Assembly (NCBI RefSeq): GCF_964199755.1
Contig: NC_133903.1
Location: forward strand, 501,001 to 565,000
Direction of reading: 5' to 3'
Length of the DNA stretch: 64,000 nt
Source: Larus michahellis
Taxonomy: Eukaryota; Chordata; Aves; Charadriiformes; Laridae
Shown here: in pieces, positions 62,019 to 64,000 of the stretch
Layout of the letters: each line of letters begins with the position of its first letter
Numbering within the stretch: position 1 is the stretch's first letter
Notes under the pieces: model-generated
Seen by the model: the letters and a program-made list of their open reading frames with translations, nothing else
Database searches by the model: none
What the model was told of the DNA's origin: nothing
Translations under genes and position numbers: made by a program

Positions 62019-64000
62019 GTAGAGAATTTTATTTTTTTCCCCACTTGTCAGGAATCAAGTTCCTGCTTGTAATATGCTCTATGACAAATACAGTCGTGTT
62101 TTCTTAAGAAAACATTTCTGTTACTATAAGTTCACAGGCCTTATTCGTACATCCTGTAGCACACTGAGCAGAGGGTTAAATTAGAAGCAGTCATCTAGTC
62201 GTTTGACAGTCATGTGTGCTTTTTTCGCTTAAGCAAACCTTTTTTGATAATGGAGGTTATTTATCAACAGTCAAATATGCCAGGTATTGATTGAGCTGGC
62301 TTGCAGAAAGATGATTTATACCTGATAGAGGTGTTCTATGTTGATATGCCAAATGTAATTCTAAAAATATTTTAATGTTTGGTTATTAGTGAGGCCATTT
62401 TTTTATGCCCTCCTATCTTTGTCTCTTTGAAAATACCTTTAACATGTTGTTTTTTAATTTGTTCCCATGTAGACTTTTAGATTTGCATATATAATTTCTG
62501 TTTGTGAAAAAGGCGTGTATGAACATTTGTCTGTTTGTATAGATGTATACGTGTACCTATATGACTTGCACAAACCCCTGCAGGTAGAAGCTTGGTTACC
62601 CATTAAAGAAGTCTCCCATGCATTTAGCCAAGAAGTAGTTCATTTCTCTGTGGCGCCTCTGCTTTTCTTAAATAATTGGTAACTTTCTGGAAAATTCAGG
62701 GACCTGCACGTGCTCTTACAGACCTCCCCTGGTATATTTAAAAAAGCTGCTTTGGCATATTTGACATTTAGCCTTTACTTTTCATTTTACATCCTTCTTG
62801 CTTTGTTTTACTGCCTTCTATTGTTTGTTCTTGGGATTTCATTTTGAATTTGTGAAGAGTCCTCTTTAAGGTCTTTTTAGAAATTGCTTAGCATTTGTTT
62901 TTCTGTGTTAGTTGTTGACATGTTTATTTTCTTGTATTGAATTTAGTTACGTTTTGCTGGCTCTTCTGTAATATTCCAAGTTCAGTGACGGCTGCTGTTC
63001 TTCAGGCTGTTTTCAGTTTACCAGAAACACTCAAGTACTTTGAGAGACAAAACATTTTTGAGTTACTGACCATGTCTTCTATTTTTAATTTCCATTTTGG
63101 TGACTCTCTGACTTGGGTTCTGTTGAGGGCAGAATACCCCCAATATCCTTACAGTTTGCTGTTGTCCTCCAGCGCTCTATCCTAGAAGTCTGTGGCAAAG
63201 TCACAGAGTGATGTCAGATGCTTTCATTCCAATATTAACTATTTTTTGTTACTGTTCTTGTTGGATGAAATTATTTCTATAAATAGCTGCTGTGGCCGCA
63301 TTGCTAGTGCACCATAATTTAAACGTGGCAAACAGACTTACAGTACTAATTTCTTAATAATGAGTTGGTGGTGGCCTGCAGCAGCTGGCAGCTCTGAAGC
63401 TAGACCAGCTTGTTGTTCGCAGCTGCTACTTTGAATTACAGGCAGCTAAAATATATGTCCTTCTGATCTTGTGAGAGTTAACTTGGGGTCATTGCAAAAA
63501 GGATGCTTTTCGTTCACAAGTGGGAGGGAAGGTGGCCTCCGGGTTAGGAATGAGAAAGAACTGGGGTAAGAATACATGCGCTGAATCCCCCAAGTATTCT
63601 TTAAAGCCACATAACAGAGTTCTGATGTTTTCATATTAGCAGGAAAACAGTGAGGTAATTTTCTTTTACCATTTTTGTTTGAAGTCCTTGACATTTTCTC
63701 GCGTGTAACCCACCTATCTGTAGAGCAATCTCCCTGCCCCCACCCAGAAAACCCCCATTCAGAATATCTGTTTTGTGCAGTTATGTGGTGCGATAAATAG
63801 CGCGTACCTCGCTGTCTGGATCTGGTAGCTGGTGTGGGAAGGGCTGTAAGGGTAAAGTTTGTAAATGGCTTCAAGAATCCCCGTGCAGGGACACGCGGCT
63901 TGAGCTGCAGCTCTGGAAGTCAGTTCTGCCTGCGTCGGGCCCAGAGAATGAATTCTCTCTGACAGAGGCAGGGTTAAAGTAACTGCAAAATTTGTAATTA
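62019..64000 (+). other. CYTH3: CYTH3 intron 4 (5' part)
   Basis: The intron begins gtagag and continues past the window. I looked for the next exon, whose peptide should start GIQFLIEND, and did not find it. The frame at 63446-63874 on the minus strand (142 codons) has no family similarity and is treated as chance. Confidence 0.85.

Overview
This is vertebrate nuclear DNA, most likely from a bird. The supporting signs are split coding exons with GT/AG introns, three CpG-island promoters in an AT-rich background, a recognisable 3' end of an avian-type CR1 retroposon, very few interspersed repeats, and a compact layout. There is no operon, prokaryotic or phage gene, tRNA, rRNA or CRISPR array that I can see.

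The window carries the conserved block RAC1 - FAM220A - CYTH3, which lies on human 7p22.1 in the same relative order and orientation (from memory). Layout: (1) 1-1995 is intron 1 of RAC1, on the minus strand, and 1996-2030 is its first coding exon inside a CpG island (about 1500-2680). (2) 2681-10288 is non-coding. It holds a near-perfect 23-bp hairpin at 8878-8928 and a CR1 remnant at 10289-10434. (3) A second CpG island (about 10560-11300) drives a plus-strand, two-exon transcription unit. Exon 1 (10886-11080) and the first 21 bases of exon 2 (12454-12474) encode a complete 71-residue SMIM10-family micropeptide. The same exon 2 then carries a 264-codon ORF (12567-13361) that I identify as FAM220A (SIPAR). 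A long 3' UTR follows, with candidate poly(A) signals at 15871, 17561 and 18961. (4) 19001-33463 is an intergenic desert with only old repeats. (5) A purine-only microsatellite (33464-33578) precedes a third CpG island (about 34110-35500). That island holds the CYTH3 first exon (34592-34616). CYTH3 intron 1 is 26.2 kb, then exons 2-4 (60809-60891, 61455-61519, 61952-62018) encode the coiled coil and the start of the Sec7 region. The rest of CYTH3 lies beyond the right edge.

How the genes relate: RAC1 is a Rho-family GTPase controlling actin. CYTH3 is an Arf guanine-nucleotide exchange factor recruited to phosphoinositides, and Arf6 and Rac1 signalling meet at the plasma membrane. FAM220A is reported to dampen STAT3 signalling. 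They are neighbours by ancient synteny, not a co-transcribed pathway.

The most interesting features are the apparent bicistronic SMIM10-like/FAM220A mRNA, a C-terminal hydrophobic helix in this FAM220A, and a 32-bp foldback in their shared promoter. Nothing here looks like a wholly new system. Most long open frames are by-products of GC-rich islands.
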